A DNA stretch of 6,726 nucleotides from contig DASPKO010000301.1 of assembly GCA_035628055.1 (NCBI GenBank), positions 1 to 6,726 of the forward strand, in the 5' to 3' direction. Source of the stretch: DASPKO01 sp035628055. GTDB lineage: Bacteria; Planctomycetota; Phycisphaerae; Phycisphaerales; UBA1924. The position numbers and the translations under genes were made by a program. Positions 1 to 5,326 of this stretch are shown here, in pieces (the stretch's first letter is position 1; each line of letters begins with the position of its first letter). Below the pieces are notes generated by a model. It saw nothing but the letters and a program-made list of their open reading frames with translations. It had not been told where the DNA came from and ran no database searches.

Positions 1-636
1 GAGGACAACTGCCCGTTCTACCGGGCGACCTACCTCTCGAACTACTCCCCCTTCATGACCCCCGACAAGGACAACTACTACTCGCTGCTCTGCGAGACCA
101 GCTACAGCGACCTCAAGCCGGTGGACGGAGCAACGATCGTCGAGGAGACGATCCGGGGGCTGGAGAACTGCGGCATGCTGCCGCCCGAGGACCGGGCGAA
201 CATCGTCAGCCGCTGGTGCTACCACGCCGACTACTCGTACCCGACGCCCTCGGTCGACCGCGACGAGGTTCTCAGCGAGGTGATCCCGTGGCTGGAGGCA
301 CGCGACGTGTATTCGCGCGGGCGCTTCGGGATGTGGAAGTACGAGGTCGCCAACACCGACCACACGCTCATGCAGGGGGTCGAGCTCGTCAACCGCCTGG
401 TGCTCGGCGAGCCGGAGACGACCATCGGCATGGTCTACCACGTGACCGAGGACGGACGCAACGCCGCGGTGCACGAGCGGGCCCCGGTCGCGGGCTCGGG
501 AGAGAAGCGGCTGGCGGCGGCGCGGGCCGCGGTCGAGACCAAGCCGGCGCCGGGCCTCCAATCACGGGTCGGCGACCTGGAAGAGGCCGACCCGGCACAG
601 GAAGAGCTGGGCGTGACCGAGGCGCCGCGGCGCTGA
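1..636 (+). CDS. FAD-dependent amine oxidase / UDP-galactopyranose mutase-like oxidoreductase, C-terminal part
   Basis: The frame is open from base 1 and stops with TGA at 634-636, so the 5' end lies outside the window. The ATG at 55 is internal, because residues before it (EDNCPFYRATYLSNYSPFM) continue the same conserved fold. The visible 211 residues contain the run SRWCYHADYSYPTPS followed by YSRGRFGMWKYEVANTDH and MQGVELVNR. I recognise this as the C-terminal end of NAD(P)-binding/FAD oxidoreductases related to UDP-galactopyranose mutases and protoporphyrinogen-oxidase-like amine oxidases, where it closes the FAD site. The FAD-binding Rossmann motif would be upstream and cannot be seen. 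The last 50 or so residues are a charged, alanine/glutamate-rich tail that looks like a non-conserved extension. The substrate cannot be inferred; a role in cell-surface sugar metabolism is possible but unproven. The family call is fairly sure, the exact function is not. Confidence 0.75.
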   Translation, partial: EDNCPFYRATYLSNYSPFMTPDKDNYYSLLCETSYSDLKPVDGATIVEETIRGLENCGMLPPEDRANIVSRWCYHADYSYPTPSVDRDEVLSEVIPWLEARDVYSRGRFGMWKYEVANTDHTLMQGVELVNRLVLGEPETTIGMVYHVTEDGRNAAVHERAPVAGSGEKRLAAARAAVETKPAPGLQSRVGDLEEADPAQEELGVTEAPRR

Positions 637-647
637 CCGCGGCAGCT

Positions 648-870
648 CCCGCACGAGCCGCGAGCGCCAGCGAGCGGTTCCTCTCGGATCCTGCCGCAAC
701 AAGCCCGTCCCGCACGAGCCGCGAGCGCCAGCGAGCGGTGCCTGGGGCAGGGTCCTCGGGCCGATGTACCGCCACGTGCCACCCGCACGAGCCGCGAGCC
801 AGCGAGCGGTTCCTCTCAGACCCTGCCGCAGCAAGCCCGTCCCGCACGAGCCGCGAGCGCCAGCGAGCGG
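648..870. repeat. REP-like palindromic repeat array, four copies in a duplicated composite block
   Basis: A 30-bp unit beginning CCCGCACGAG and ending CCAGCGAGCGG occurs at 648-677, 709-738 and 841-870, all three identical, and at 782-809 with a 2-nt internal deletion. Copies 1-2 and copies 3-4 are each separated by a 31-bp spacer (678-708 and 810-840) that matches at 28 of 31 positions. A 91-bp block, repeat-spacer-repeat, has therefore been duplicated with 43 bp between blocks. The last 20 bp of each unit fold into an imperfect hairpin: CCGC pairs with GCGG, then tandem G-A/A-G mismatches, then GC/GC closing a GCCA loop. All copies have the same orientation. The array lies between the convergent genes ending at 636 and 1074, as expected of intergenic REP-type elements. 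No associated transposase is in the window. Confidence 0.85.
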
Positions 871-916
871 GCCTCCCGGCGAAGGACCGGCGGCCCCCTG
901 CCGGCTTTGGGACCAC

Positions 917-973
917 AAAAAGACGCCGGGTCCGTTGGGCCGGCAGGTGATGCCAGCCCCACGGACCCAGCGT
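917..973 (-). terminator. Rho-independent terminator of the 1074-1784 minus-strand gene
   Basis: Read on the minus strand, 973 down to 923 folds into a long hairpin. ACGC pairs with GCGT, GGGTCCGT with ACGGACCC, GGGC with GCCC, and an inner TGCC/GGCA stem closes a 5-nt loop. It is followed directly by C and five T at 921-917. The two C-A mismatches seen on the plus strand (927/969 and 941/955) become G-U wobbles in minus-strand RNA, leaving one A-G mismatch. This supports the minus strand as the functional one. It lies about 100 bp past the stop of the PEP-CTERM-like gene. Confidence 0.8.
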
Positions 974-983
974 TGCCTTCGAA

Positions 984-1014
984 GCGGTGGCGGCCGCACG
1001 CAGCACGCCACCGC
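984..1014 (-). other. 3'-UTR hairpin ahead of the terminator
   Basis: GCGGTGGCG at 984-992 and CGCCACCGC at 1006-1014 form a perfect 9-bp inverted repeat with a 13-nt loop. In the minus-strand transcript it sits between the stop codon at 1074 and the terminator hairpin at 973-923. There is no T tract after it, so it is more likely an mRNA 3'-end stabiliser or processing structure than a terminator. Confidence 0.5.
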
Positions 1015-1073
1015 ATCGCACTCTCGTTTTCACCGGGCCGCTGCCGCAGCGTCCGGCCGAGCCTCCGGGCGGC

Positions 1074-1784
1074 TCAGTTGTTCTTCTGACGCCGACGGAC
1101 GTACATCGCCACCAGCCCGAGGCCCAGGGCGCCGAGGCCCGCGGCATTGGGGAGCGGGATGATCGCCGGGGCCAGGACGGTGCCCTGGCCGGTCAGAGCC
1201 GTATCGATCCAGGCCACGGGCGCCTGGGCGAACGTCTGGGCGTTGGTCTCGAACCAGATGCGAGCGCTCGCATCCGTCGCGCCCAGGCCCGCACCGATGC
1301 CGAAGGCGAGCCACTGCACGCTCGGGGCGTGGTCATCGGGGGAGCGGGCCAGGAACATCGGACGCCCGTCGGTCCACTCGGCGCCGGGGTCGCCCGTGCC
1401 CGAGTCGCCGCTCGTATCCGAGCCGGCATCGGTCACGGCCAGGCCCAGCCACTGCCCGCCGATGGTGGCGCGGGCCACGGGAACGGGGTTGTTCCCGCTG
1501 GCGTTGAAGACGTACTGGAAGGTCAGGTTGTTGGTCGCCGGGTTGCGGTACACGGTGGTGGTGACCGTGCCCGCGATGCCGCCGGTGATGGCCGCGTTGC
1601 TCAGCGTGCCGACGATGTTGCCCGGCGTGAAGTACGCGGGGAGGCCCTGCGTGTACTTGGGGGTATCCGGCACCGAGGGATGGGTGATGAACGCCGACTG
1701 ACCCGGGTTGATCGGCGTGGCGAACGCGATCCCCGCTTGGGAGATCACGGCCGCCGCTGCGAGGGTTCCGACAATCTTTCTCAT
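1074..1784 (-). CDS. Secreted protein with PEP-CTERM-like sorting tail
   Basis: This encodes 236 residues, exported and probably surface-anchored; function unknown. The start chosen is the ATG at 1784-1782, because it begins a clean signal peptide: MRK, then a hydrophobic alanine-rich stretch to about residue 20, with a likely cleavage after AFA (20-22). Upstream in-frame codons add a polar segment that would spoil the signal. The only ribosome-binding-like sequence is a weak GGGG seven bases before the ATG. The mature part (23-205) is rich in G, A, T, N and aromatic residues, as in beta-strand secreted proteins, with a central acidic stretch (SDTSGDSGTGDPGAEW). The end has the three-part sorting layout: PLP at 210-212, a glycine/leucine helix (AGLGALGLGLVAMYV), and the basic terminus RRRQKNN. 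PLP replaces the textbook PEP. The tail implies processing by an exosortase-like enzyme encoded elsewhere. A strong terminator follows at 973-917. Confidence 0.8.
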   Translation of the reverse strand: MRKIVGTLAAAAVISQAGIAFATPINPGQSAFITHPSVPDTPKYTQGLPAYFTPGNIVGTLSNAAITGGIAGTVTTTVYRNPATNNLTFQYVFNASGNNPVPVARATIGGQWLGLAVTDAGSDTSGDSGTGDPGAEWTDGRPMFLARSPDDHAPSVQWLAFGIGAGLGATDASARIWFETNAQTFAQAPVAWIDTALTGQGTVLAPAIIPLPNAAGLGALGLGLVAMYVRRRQKNN

Positions 1785-2171
1785 AGCATGGCCCCGTATT
1801 TGGAGTTCCGACACTAAACCCTTCGCCGGGGCGGTCCTGCACCCAGCGTCGGAAACGACGAACTCTTTGCGCGAGTTTCCTCGCCTCACTCGTCACCGCG
1901 GCGGCCGGTCGGCACGAGCAAAATCGAGCATCTTCTTCTGCCGCCAATCCTTCACATTCACACTAACCCGCTGGGCGCGTTTGTCACATGGGAAACAGGC
2001 TCTAAACCGCCCGCAGCAGGGGGCAGGAGCGCGAACCGGCGCCGACCCCATTAGCGCGCCGCAAGTCCTTGATGTGAACGGATTTGCGACAAGCATCCGA
2101 CCCGGTGGGCACACGCCCGTACATGGGCAGCGCGAACCTGGGTAAGCTGCTAGTAACTCACTCCCGCGTTA
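1785..2171. other. 387-bp intergenic region, 5' of the PEP-CTERM-like gene
   Basis: No credible gene is visible; the short open frames here lack a ribosome-binding site, family motifs or consistent codon use. The region lies between the start of the minus-strand gene at 1784 and the stop of the small minus-strand gene at 2172, so it must hold the promoter of the former. It contains two adjoining small hairpins (1847-1860, CGTCG-GAAA-CGACG; 1861-1877, AACTC/GAGTT) and a twice-occurring ACACTAA(A)CCC motif at 1811-1821 and 1960-1969. GC content is visibly lower here than in the genes. Confidence 0.6.
1960..1987 (-). promoter_or_regulatory. Possible promoter for the PEP-CTERM-like gene
   Basis: On the minus strand GTGACA (1987-1982) is followed after 16 bp by TAGTGT (1965-1960), a loose match to a sigma70 -35/-10 pair. 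It would give a leader of about 170 nt before the ATG at 1784, passing through the hairpins at 1847-1877. The -10 match is poor, and another copy of the same motif at 1821-1811 is an alternative. Confidence 0.25.
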
Positions 2172-2510
2172 TCAGGCCCGCACATCCACGCTCGGCCGGT
2201 CCGGACTCGGCGCTGCGCCATCCGGTGACGGCACGCGCGAGGCCGCAGCCTCAGCGGGCGGCGCGGGGGCCCGGGGCTCCGCGGGGACGCCACCCTCGCC
2301 CGGTCCGTCCGCGGCGCTGGCGGTCGCAGCCGCGGGCGCGAAGGCGTCCCCCTCGCTCGCCGCCGAGCTGCCGAGCTCCAGCTCGTCGTGGCCGCGCTCG
2401 GCCTGGGGCTGGCGCCCCGGCGGGCGCTGCTCGCGCCGGCGCTCGCCGGGCTGGCCGGAGGGCGGAACACCCGTGACGCCCCGGAACGGGTTCGAGCCGA
2501 TCTGGCCCAT
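2172..2510 (-). CDS. Small hypothetical protein, proline- and charge-rich
   Basis: This encodes 112 residues from ATG 2510-2508 to TGA 2174-2172; I do not recognise a named family. The N-terminus MGQIGSNPFRGVTG reads like a conserved segment. It is followed by an arginine/proline-rich stretch (ERRREQRPPGRQ, about 23-34), a short acidic motif HDELEL (41-46), and then a low-complexity alanine/proline/glutamate tail to the end. No signal peptide, membrane helix or cysteine is present, so it should be soluble and largely disordered. Codon choice in this frame (GAG, CTC, GAC, GGC, CGC) suits a GC-rich gene better than the competing frames. No good Shine-Dalgarno precedes the ATG, and an upstream in-frame start at 2663 would run into the divergent kinase gene. 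I have the impression that similar short proteins occur in planctomycetes, but cannot confirm it. It may be a chance frame in very GC-rich DNA. Confidence 0.5.
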   Translation of the reverse strand: MGQIGSNPFRGVTGVPPSGQPGERRREQRPPGRQPQAERGHDELELGSSAASEGDAFAPAAATASAADGPGEGGVPAEPRAPAPPAEAAASRVPSPDGAAPSPDRPSVDVRA

Positions 2511-2582
2511 GCGGATGTATCGGCTGGGGCCGGGACGTGCCCGAACCGGAACACCGGCACGGGCGTTGTGAACTGGAGCGCC

Positions 2583-2635
2583 CCGGGTCAAACCCGGCTT
2601 GCCCCTCACCGGCCCTCTGTTTACCTTTGGGCCGG
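2583..2635. promoter_or_regulatory. Inverted repeats in the shared upstream region of the divergent genes
   Basis: CCGGGT at 2583-2588 pairs with ACCCGG at 2592-2597 around a CAA loop. CCGGCCC at 2609-2615 pairs perfectly with GGGCCGG at 2629-2635 around a 13-nt AT-richer loop. A weak plus-strand promoter, TTGCCC (2599-2604), 16 bp, TTACCT (2621-2626), would place the -10 inside the second repeat. A minus-strand TTGACC (2591-2586) lies in the first repeat but lacks a good -10. These may be operators or 5'-UTR hairpins. Confidence 0.3.
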
Positions 2636-2656
2636 CGGGGACCGAAAGAACACGCC

Positions 2657-3307
2657 ATGGCACACCGCTACCAGACCATCCTGCTGTTCGGTGCGCCGGG
2701 CTCCGGCAAGGGCACGCAGGGCAAGATTCTCGGGCACATCCCGGGGTTCTACCACCTCTCCTGCGGGGAGGTCTTCCGCACCCTGGACATCGGCTCGGAG
2801 CTGGGGAAGACCTTCTACGAGTACTCCTCGCGCGGCGAGCTGGTGCCCGACGACGTCACGGTCAAGATGTGGCAGCAGAATCTCAACGCCCAGACGATCC
2901 TGAGCCTCTACAAGCCCCGCGCCGACCTCCTCGTGCTCGACGGCATCCCCCGCAACGTCAACCAGGCCCGGCTGATGGAGCGACACATCAGCGTGCTCAA
3001 GGTGATCCACCTCTGCTGCCCGGACAAGGAGGAGATGATCAAGCGCTTGCGCCGGCGCGCGCTCAAGGAGAACCGCGTGGACGACGCCCGCGAGGAGGTC
3101 ATCCGCCGGCGCTGGGCGGTGTATGAGGAGGAGACCTACCCCGTGCTCGGGCACTACCCGGCAAGCATCGTGGCCGAGGTGAACGCCCTCGGGAGCCCGG
3201 CGCGCGTGCTCCAGCACGTCCTCGAGCACATCGTGCCCGTGCAGGAGCGGCACTTCCGCAACCCCGTCTCGGGCGAGCCGGACAAGCCGGAGCCGGCGCC
3301 CCACTGA
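2657..3307 (+). CDS. Adenylate kinase family nucleoside monophosphate kinase, short-LID type
   Basis: This 216-residue protein should transfer phosphate between ATP and a nucleoside monophosphate, probably AMP, in the cytoplasm. The ATG at 2657 is chosen because the P-loop then begins at residue 12 (GAPGSGKGT, 12-20), the normal place; upstream codons are unlike the family. HLSCGEVFR (33-41) matches the usual substrate-site HLSTGDxxR, with C and E for T and D. DGIPRNVNQA (95-104) matches DGFPRTxxQA. RVDDAREEVIRRR (140-152) and the following Y...T.PVL..Y give the late arginines that bind the phosphates. The long bacterial LID insert of roughly 30 residues is missing, and the total length is kept by a C-terminal extension ending in a proline-rich, charged tail. 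Because of these differences the substrate may not be AMP, so I give no gene symbol. It stands alone, divergent from the small gene at 2510 and convergent with tsf, 11 bp apart. GGGGA at 2637-2641 is a distant, weak ribosome-binding site. Confidence 0.85.
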   Translation: MAHRYQTILLFGAPGSGKGTQGKILGHIPGFYHLSCGEVFRTLDIGSELGKTFYEYSSRGELVPDDVTVKMWQQNLNAQTILSLYKPRADLLVLDGIPRNVNQARLMERHISVLKVIHLCCPDKEEMIKRLRRRALKENRVDDAREEVIRRRWAVYEEETYPVLGHYPASIVAEVNALGSPARVLQHVLEHIVPVQERHFRNPVSGEPDKPEPAPH

Positions 3308-3318
3308 GGGCGCCCGCG

Positions 3319-4146
3319 TCAGCCCGCCGCCTCGCCCACCTGCCAGCGCAGGAACGTGACGATCGTTCCCCCGGCGCCGACCACGTCCTTGATCTTGCGG
3401 GCCGGGTCCATCACGAAGGGCTGCTCGAGCAGCGCGATCTCCTCGAAGAACTTGCGCATGCCCCCCTCGACCATCTTCTCGGCGATCTCCTTGGGCTTGC
3501 CCGTCTCCATCGCCTGCGAGATGCGGAAGGCCCGCTCCTTCTCGACGGCCGCCGCGGGCACGTCCTTGGCGCTCACGCCCTGCGGCCGCGGGACCGCCGC
3601 GGTGATGTGCATGCAGACCTGGCGGAGCGTCTCGTCGGAGACGTCGCCCTCGGCCTGCACCAGCACACCGGTCTTGCCGTCGTGGTGGACGTAGGACCCG
3701 AAGCGGCTCGTGCCGCGCGTGCCCGCCAGCTTGTGCCCGCGCGCGTACGAGCAGTTCTCCCCCGTGGTGATGCGCAGCTCGTCGACCGCGGCCGTCACCG
3801 GCGCCGAGGGGGGGACCGGGCCCGCGCCGGCCGCCGCCAGGGCGGCCTGGGCGGCCGTGCTGGCCGCGGCGATGAACTTCTCGTTCTTGGCGGTGAAGTC
3901 CGTCTCGGCGCGCAGCTCCACGATCGCGGCCGCGGACTGGTCGGGCGCGATCGCCACGCCCACGCGCCCCTGGCCCGCCGCCCGGTCGGTGCGGGCGTCC
4001 ATCTTGCCCTTGAGCTTCTTGCGCAGCAGGTCCTCCGCCTGGTCGAGCTCCCCGCCCGCCTCCTGGAGCGCCTTCTTGCACTCCATCATCGAGAGCCCCG
4101 TGCGGTTGCGGAGCTGCATCACGAGCTTGGCATCGATCTCGGCCAT
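3319..4146 (-). CDS. tsf: Elongation factor Ts
   Basis: This is the guanine nucleotide exchange factor that releases GDP from EF-Tu during translation. The 275 residues are close to the usual bacterial length. The N-terminal UBA-like helical domain (about 1-45) has LRNRTGLSMMECKKAL (12-27). The EF-Tu contact motif TDFTAKNEKF (82-91) is intact. The core then shows FGSYVHHDGKTGVLV, typical of the dimerisation/C-terminal half, followed by the VEKERAF and EGGMRKFFEEIALLEQPF blocks near the end. The ATG at 4146 is chosen over an upstream in-frame start at 4236 because GGTGGAGG lies a few bases before it and the protein then begins with the family's MAEI-type start. It follows rpsB after 105 bp, in the order found in most bacteria, so the two are probably co-transcribed. 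The usual next gene, pyrH, is not here: a gene on the opposite strand ends 11 bp beyond the stop. Confidence 0.97.
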   Translation of the reverse strand: MAEIDAKLVMQLRNRTGLSMMECKKALQEAGGELDQAEDLLRKKLKGKMDARTDRAAGQGRVGVAIAPDQSAAAIVELRAETDFTAKNEKFIAAASTAAQAALAAAGAGPVPPSAPVTAAVDELRITTGENCSYARGHKLAGTRGTSRFGSYVHHDGKTGVLVQAEGDVSDETLRQVCMHITAAVPRPQGVSAKDVPAAAVEKERAFRISQAMETGKPKEIAEKMVEGGMRKFFEEIALLEQPFVMDPARKIKDVVGAGGTIVTFLRWQVGEAAG

Positions 4147-4189
4147 GGACTTGCCTCCACCTGTCTCTTGCGAAGAAGCCGGCCCCCCG

Positions 4190-4214
4190 GCGCCGCGGGG
4201 CCTCCCCGCCGCGC
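4190..4214 (-). other. Hairpin in the rpsB-tsf intergenic region
   Basis: GCGGGG (4195-4200) and CCCCGC (4204-4209) form a 6-bp stem with a 3-nt loop. After one C-C/G-G mismatch it is extended by four more pairs (4190-4193 with 4211-4214). No T tract follows on the minus strand, so it is not a clear intrinsic terminator. It could be an attenuator, pause or processing site that sets the S2 to EF-Ts ratio, or a by-product of extreme GC content. Confidence 0.4.
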
Positions 4215-4251
4215 CCGGGCCGCGCCGCTGTTCCAAATGCCCAACGCCCCG

Positions 4252-5109
4252 TCAGACCTGCTTGGCCGCCCCGGCCGGCTCGGCCCCGACGGGCACGCCC
4301 GGCTCCTCCGGGCCGGCGCCCGGCTCATCGGAGCGGAACTGGGCGCGCCGGCTGCGGCGCGGCTGCTGGGCCCCGTCGGCGCCCGGGACGCCGGGGAGCG
4401 CCTCCTCGAGCGGCTTGCCGGAGCGTAGCTGCCGGCCCTCGGCGATCGCCAGGCACAGCTCGCGGATGACCACGTCGATGGAGCGCATCGAGTCGTCGTT
4501 CCCGGGAACGGGGATGTCCGCCAGCTCGGGATCGCCGTCGGTGTCGATCAGGCAGATCGTCGGGATGCCCAGCTTGCGGGCCTCGCGCAGCGCGTTGATC
4601 TCGCGGCGCACGTCGATGACCACGAGCGCGCCGGGAAGCTTGTCCATGGCGCGGATGCCGCTGAGGTTCCGCGAGATCTTGTTCCGCTCCCGGCGGAGCT
4701 GGCTCTCCATCTTCTTGGAGTAGCTCGCCATGGCCTGGCCCTGCTCCAGCCCCTCGAGCTCCTCGAGGCGCTTGAGGCGCGAGCGGATGGTCCGGAAGTT
4801 CGTCAGCGTGCCCCCGAGCCAGCGCTCGGTGACGTAGTGCATCTTGACGTCGCCCACCCGCTGCTCCAGCACCGAGCGCGCCTGCCGCTTGGTCCCGACG
4901 AAGCAGACGTCCTTCCCCTCCGAGACGATGCGCGCCAGGAACCGCTTGGCCAGCAGCAGCCCCTTGACCGTCTCCTTGATGTCGATGATGTGGATGCCGT
5001 TGCGCTTCCCGTAGATGAACGGCCCCATCTTGGGGTTCCACCCGCTCGACCTCTGACCGAAGTGGATCCCCGCCTCGATCAGGTCCTGTACCAGCGTGCT
5101 CCCAGCCAT
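4252..5109 (-). CDS. rpsB: Small ribosomal subunit protein uS2
   Basis: S2 binds the 30S subunit late in assembly, near bS1, and is needed for initiation. The protein is 285 residues. Family landmarks are in order: LIEAGIHFGQRSSGWNPKM (10-28), then FIYGKRNGIHIIDI, ERWLGGTLTNFRTIRSRL, and PGALVVIDVRREINALREA. Next come LGIPTICLIDTDGDPELADI and PVPGNDDSMRSI, where DTDGDPELADIP replaces the more usual DTNCDPD.IDYP. About 60 C-terminal residues are a proline/glycine/arginine-rich extension beyond the S2 fold. The ATG at 5109-5107 is the start because AAAGGTGAG lies six bases upstream. The in-frame GTG at 5118-5116 is part of that ribosome-binding site and not a start. It heads the rpsB-tsf operon, with its own promoter at 5327-5356 and a long leader that may serve autoregulation. 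Confidence 0.97.
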   Translation of the reverse strand: MAGSTLVQDLIEAGIHFGQRSSGWNPKMGPFIYGKRNGIHIIDIKETVKGLLLAKRFLARIVSEGKDVCFVGTKRQARSVLEQRVGDVKMHYVTERWLGGTLTNFRTIRSRLKRLEELEGLEQGQAMASYSKKMESQLRRERNKISRNLSGIRAMDKLPGALVVIDVRREINALREARKLGIPTICLIDTDGDPELADIPVPGNDDSMRSIDVVIRELCLAIAEGRQLRSGKPLEEALPGVPGADGAQQPRRSRRAQFRSDEPGAGPEEPGVPVGAEPAGAAKQV

Positions 5110-5320
5110 GAGTCTCACCTTTGTCGTTCAGCGTCACCGGCGGAGAGGTCGGCCGGCCCGGCACGCGAAGCGGTGTCGCGTCGGACCGGAAATCCGCCCA
5201 AGGGCGCTTCGTTCCGTTCGGCTTGCGGCCCGCCAGCGGCCCCGAGCCCGGATTTGTCACAGTTGCCCCGCCCGCCACCACTGGCGAGCCCCGGCACGCC
5301 TGCCCCCGACCGGGACCGGC
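5110..5320 (-). promoter_or_regulatory. Long rpsB leader with hairpins
   Basis: If transcription starts near 5320, the leader is about 210 nt, long for a bacterial gene. It contains an 8-bp stem (5270-5277 with 5282-5289, one G-U pair on the minus strand, 4-nt loop) and a 6-bp stem ACGCGA/TCGCGT (5163-5168 with 5176-5181, 7-nt loop). It ends in the strong ribosome-binding site AAAGGTGAG before the ATG. rpsB leaders in other bacteria bind S2 for autoregulation. I do not see that specific motif, so an autoregulatory role here is inference. Confidence 0.4.
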
Positions 5321-5326
5321 TCGGCC

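Noticed and set aside
648..870. CRISPR array
   Set aside because: Repeats of 30 bp with spacers of 31, 43 and 31 bp look tempting, but the first and third spacers are near copies of each other, there are only four units, and no cas gene is present.
216..950. Long plus-strand open frame through the end of gene 1 and the repeats
   Set aside because: It is out of frame with the conserved oxidoreductase and crosses the repeat array; its arginine/proline/alanine-rich product is typical of a GC-rich shadow.
987..1817. Plus-strand open frame opposite the PEP-CTERM-like gene
   Set aside because: The minus-strand product has a signal peptide, a sorting tail and a terminator, while this one has arginine/glycine-rich low-complexity sequence.
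1893..2114. 73-residue minus-strand open frame upstream of the PEP-CTERM-like gene
   Set aside because: No ribosome-binding site, no recognisable motif, and it covers the likely promoter region; treated as chance.
3607..4723. Long plus-strand open frames opposite tsf and rpsB
   Set aside because: They lie antisense to unmistakable EF-Ts and S2 genes and show no family motifs.
5116..5118. GTG start for rpsB
   Set aside because: This GTG is part of the AAAGGTGAG ribosome-binding site; the ATG at 5109 is correctly spaced from it.
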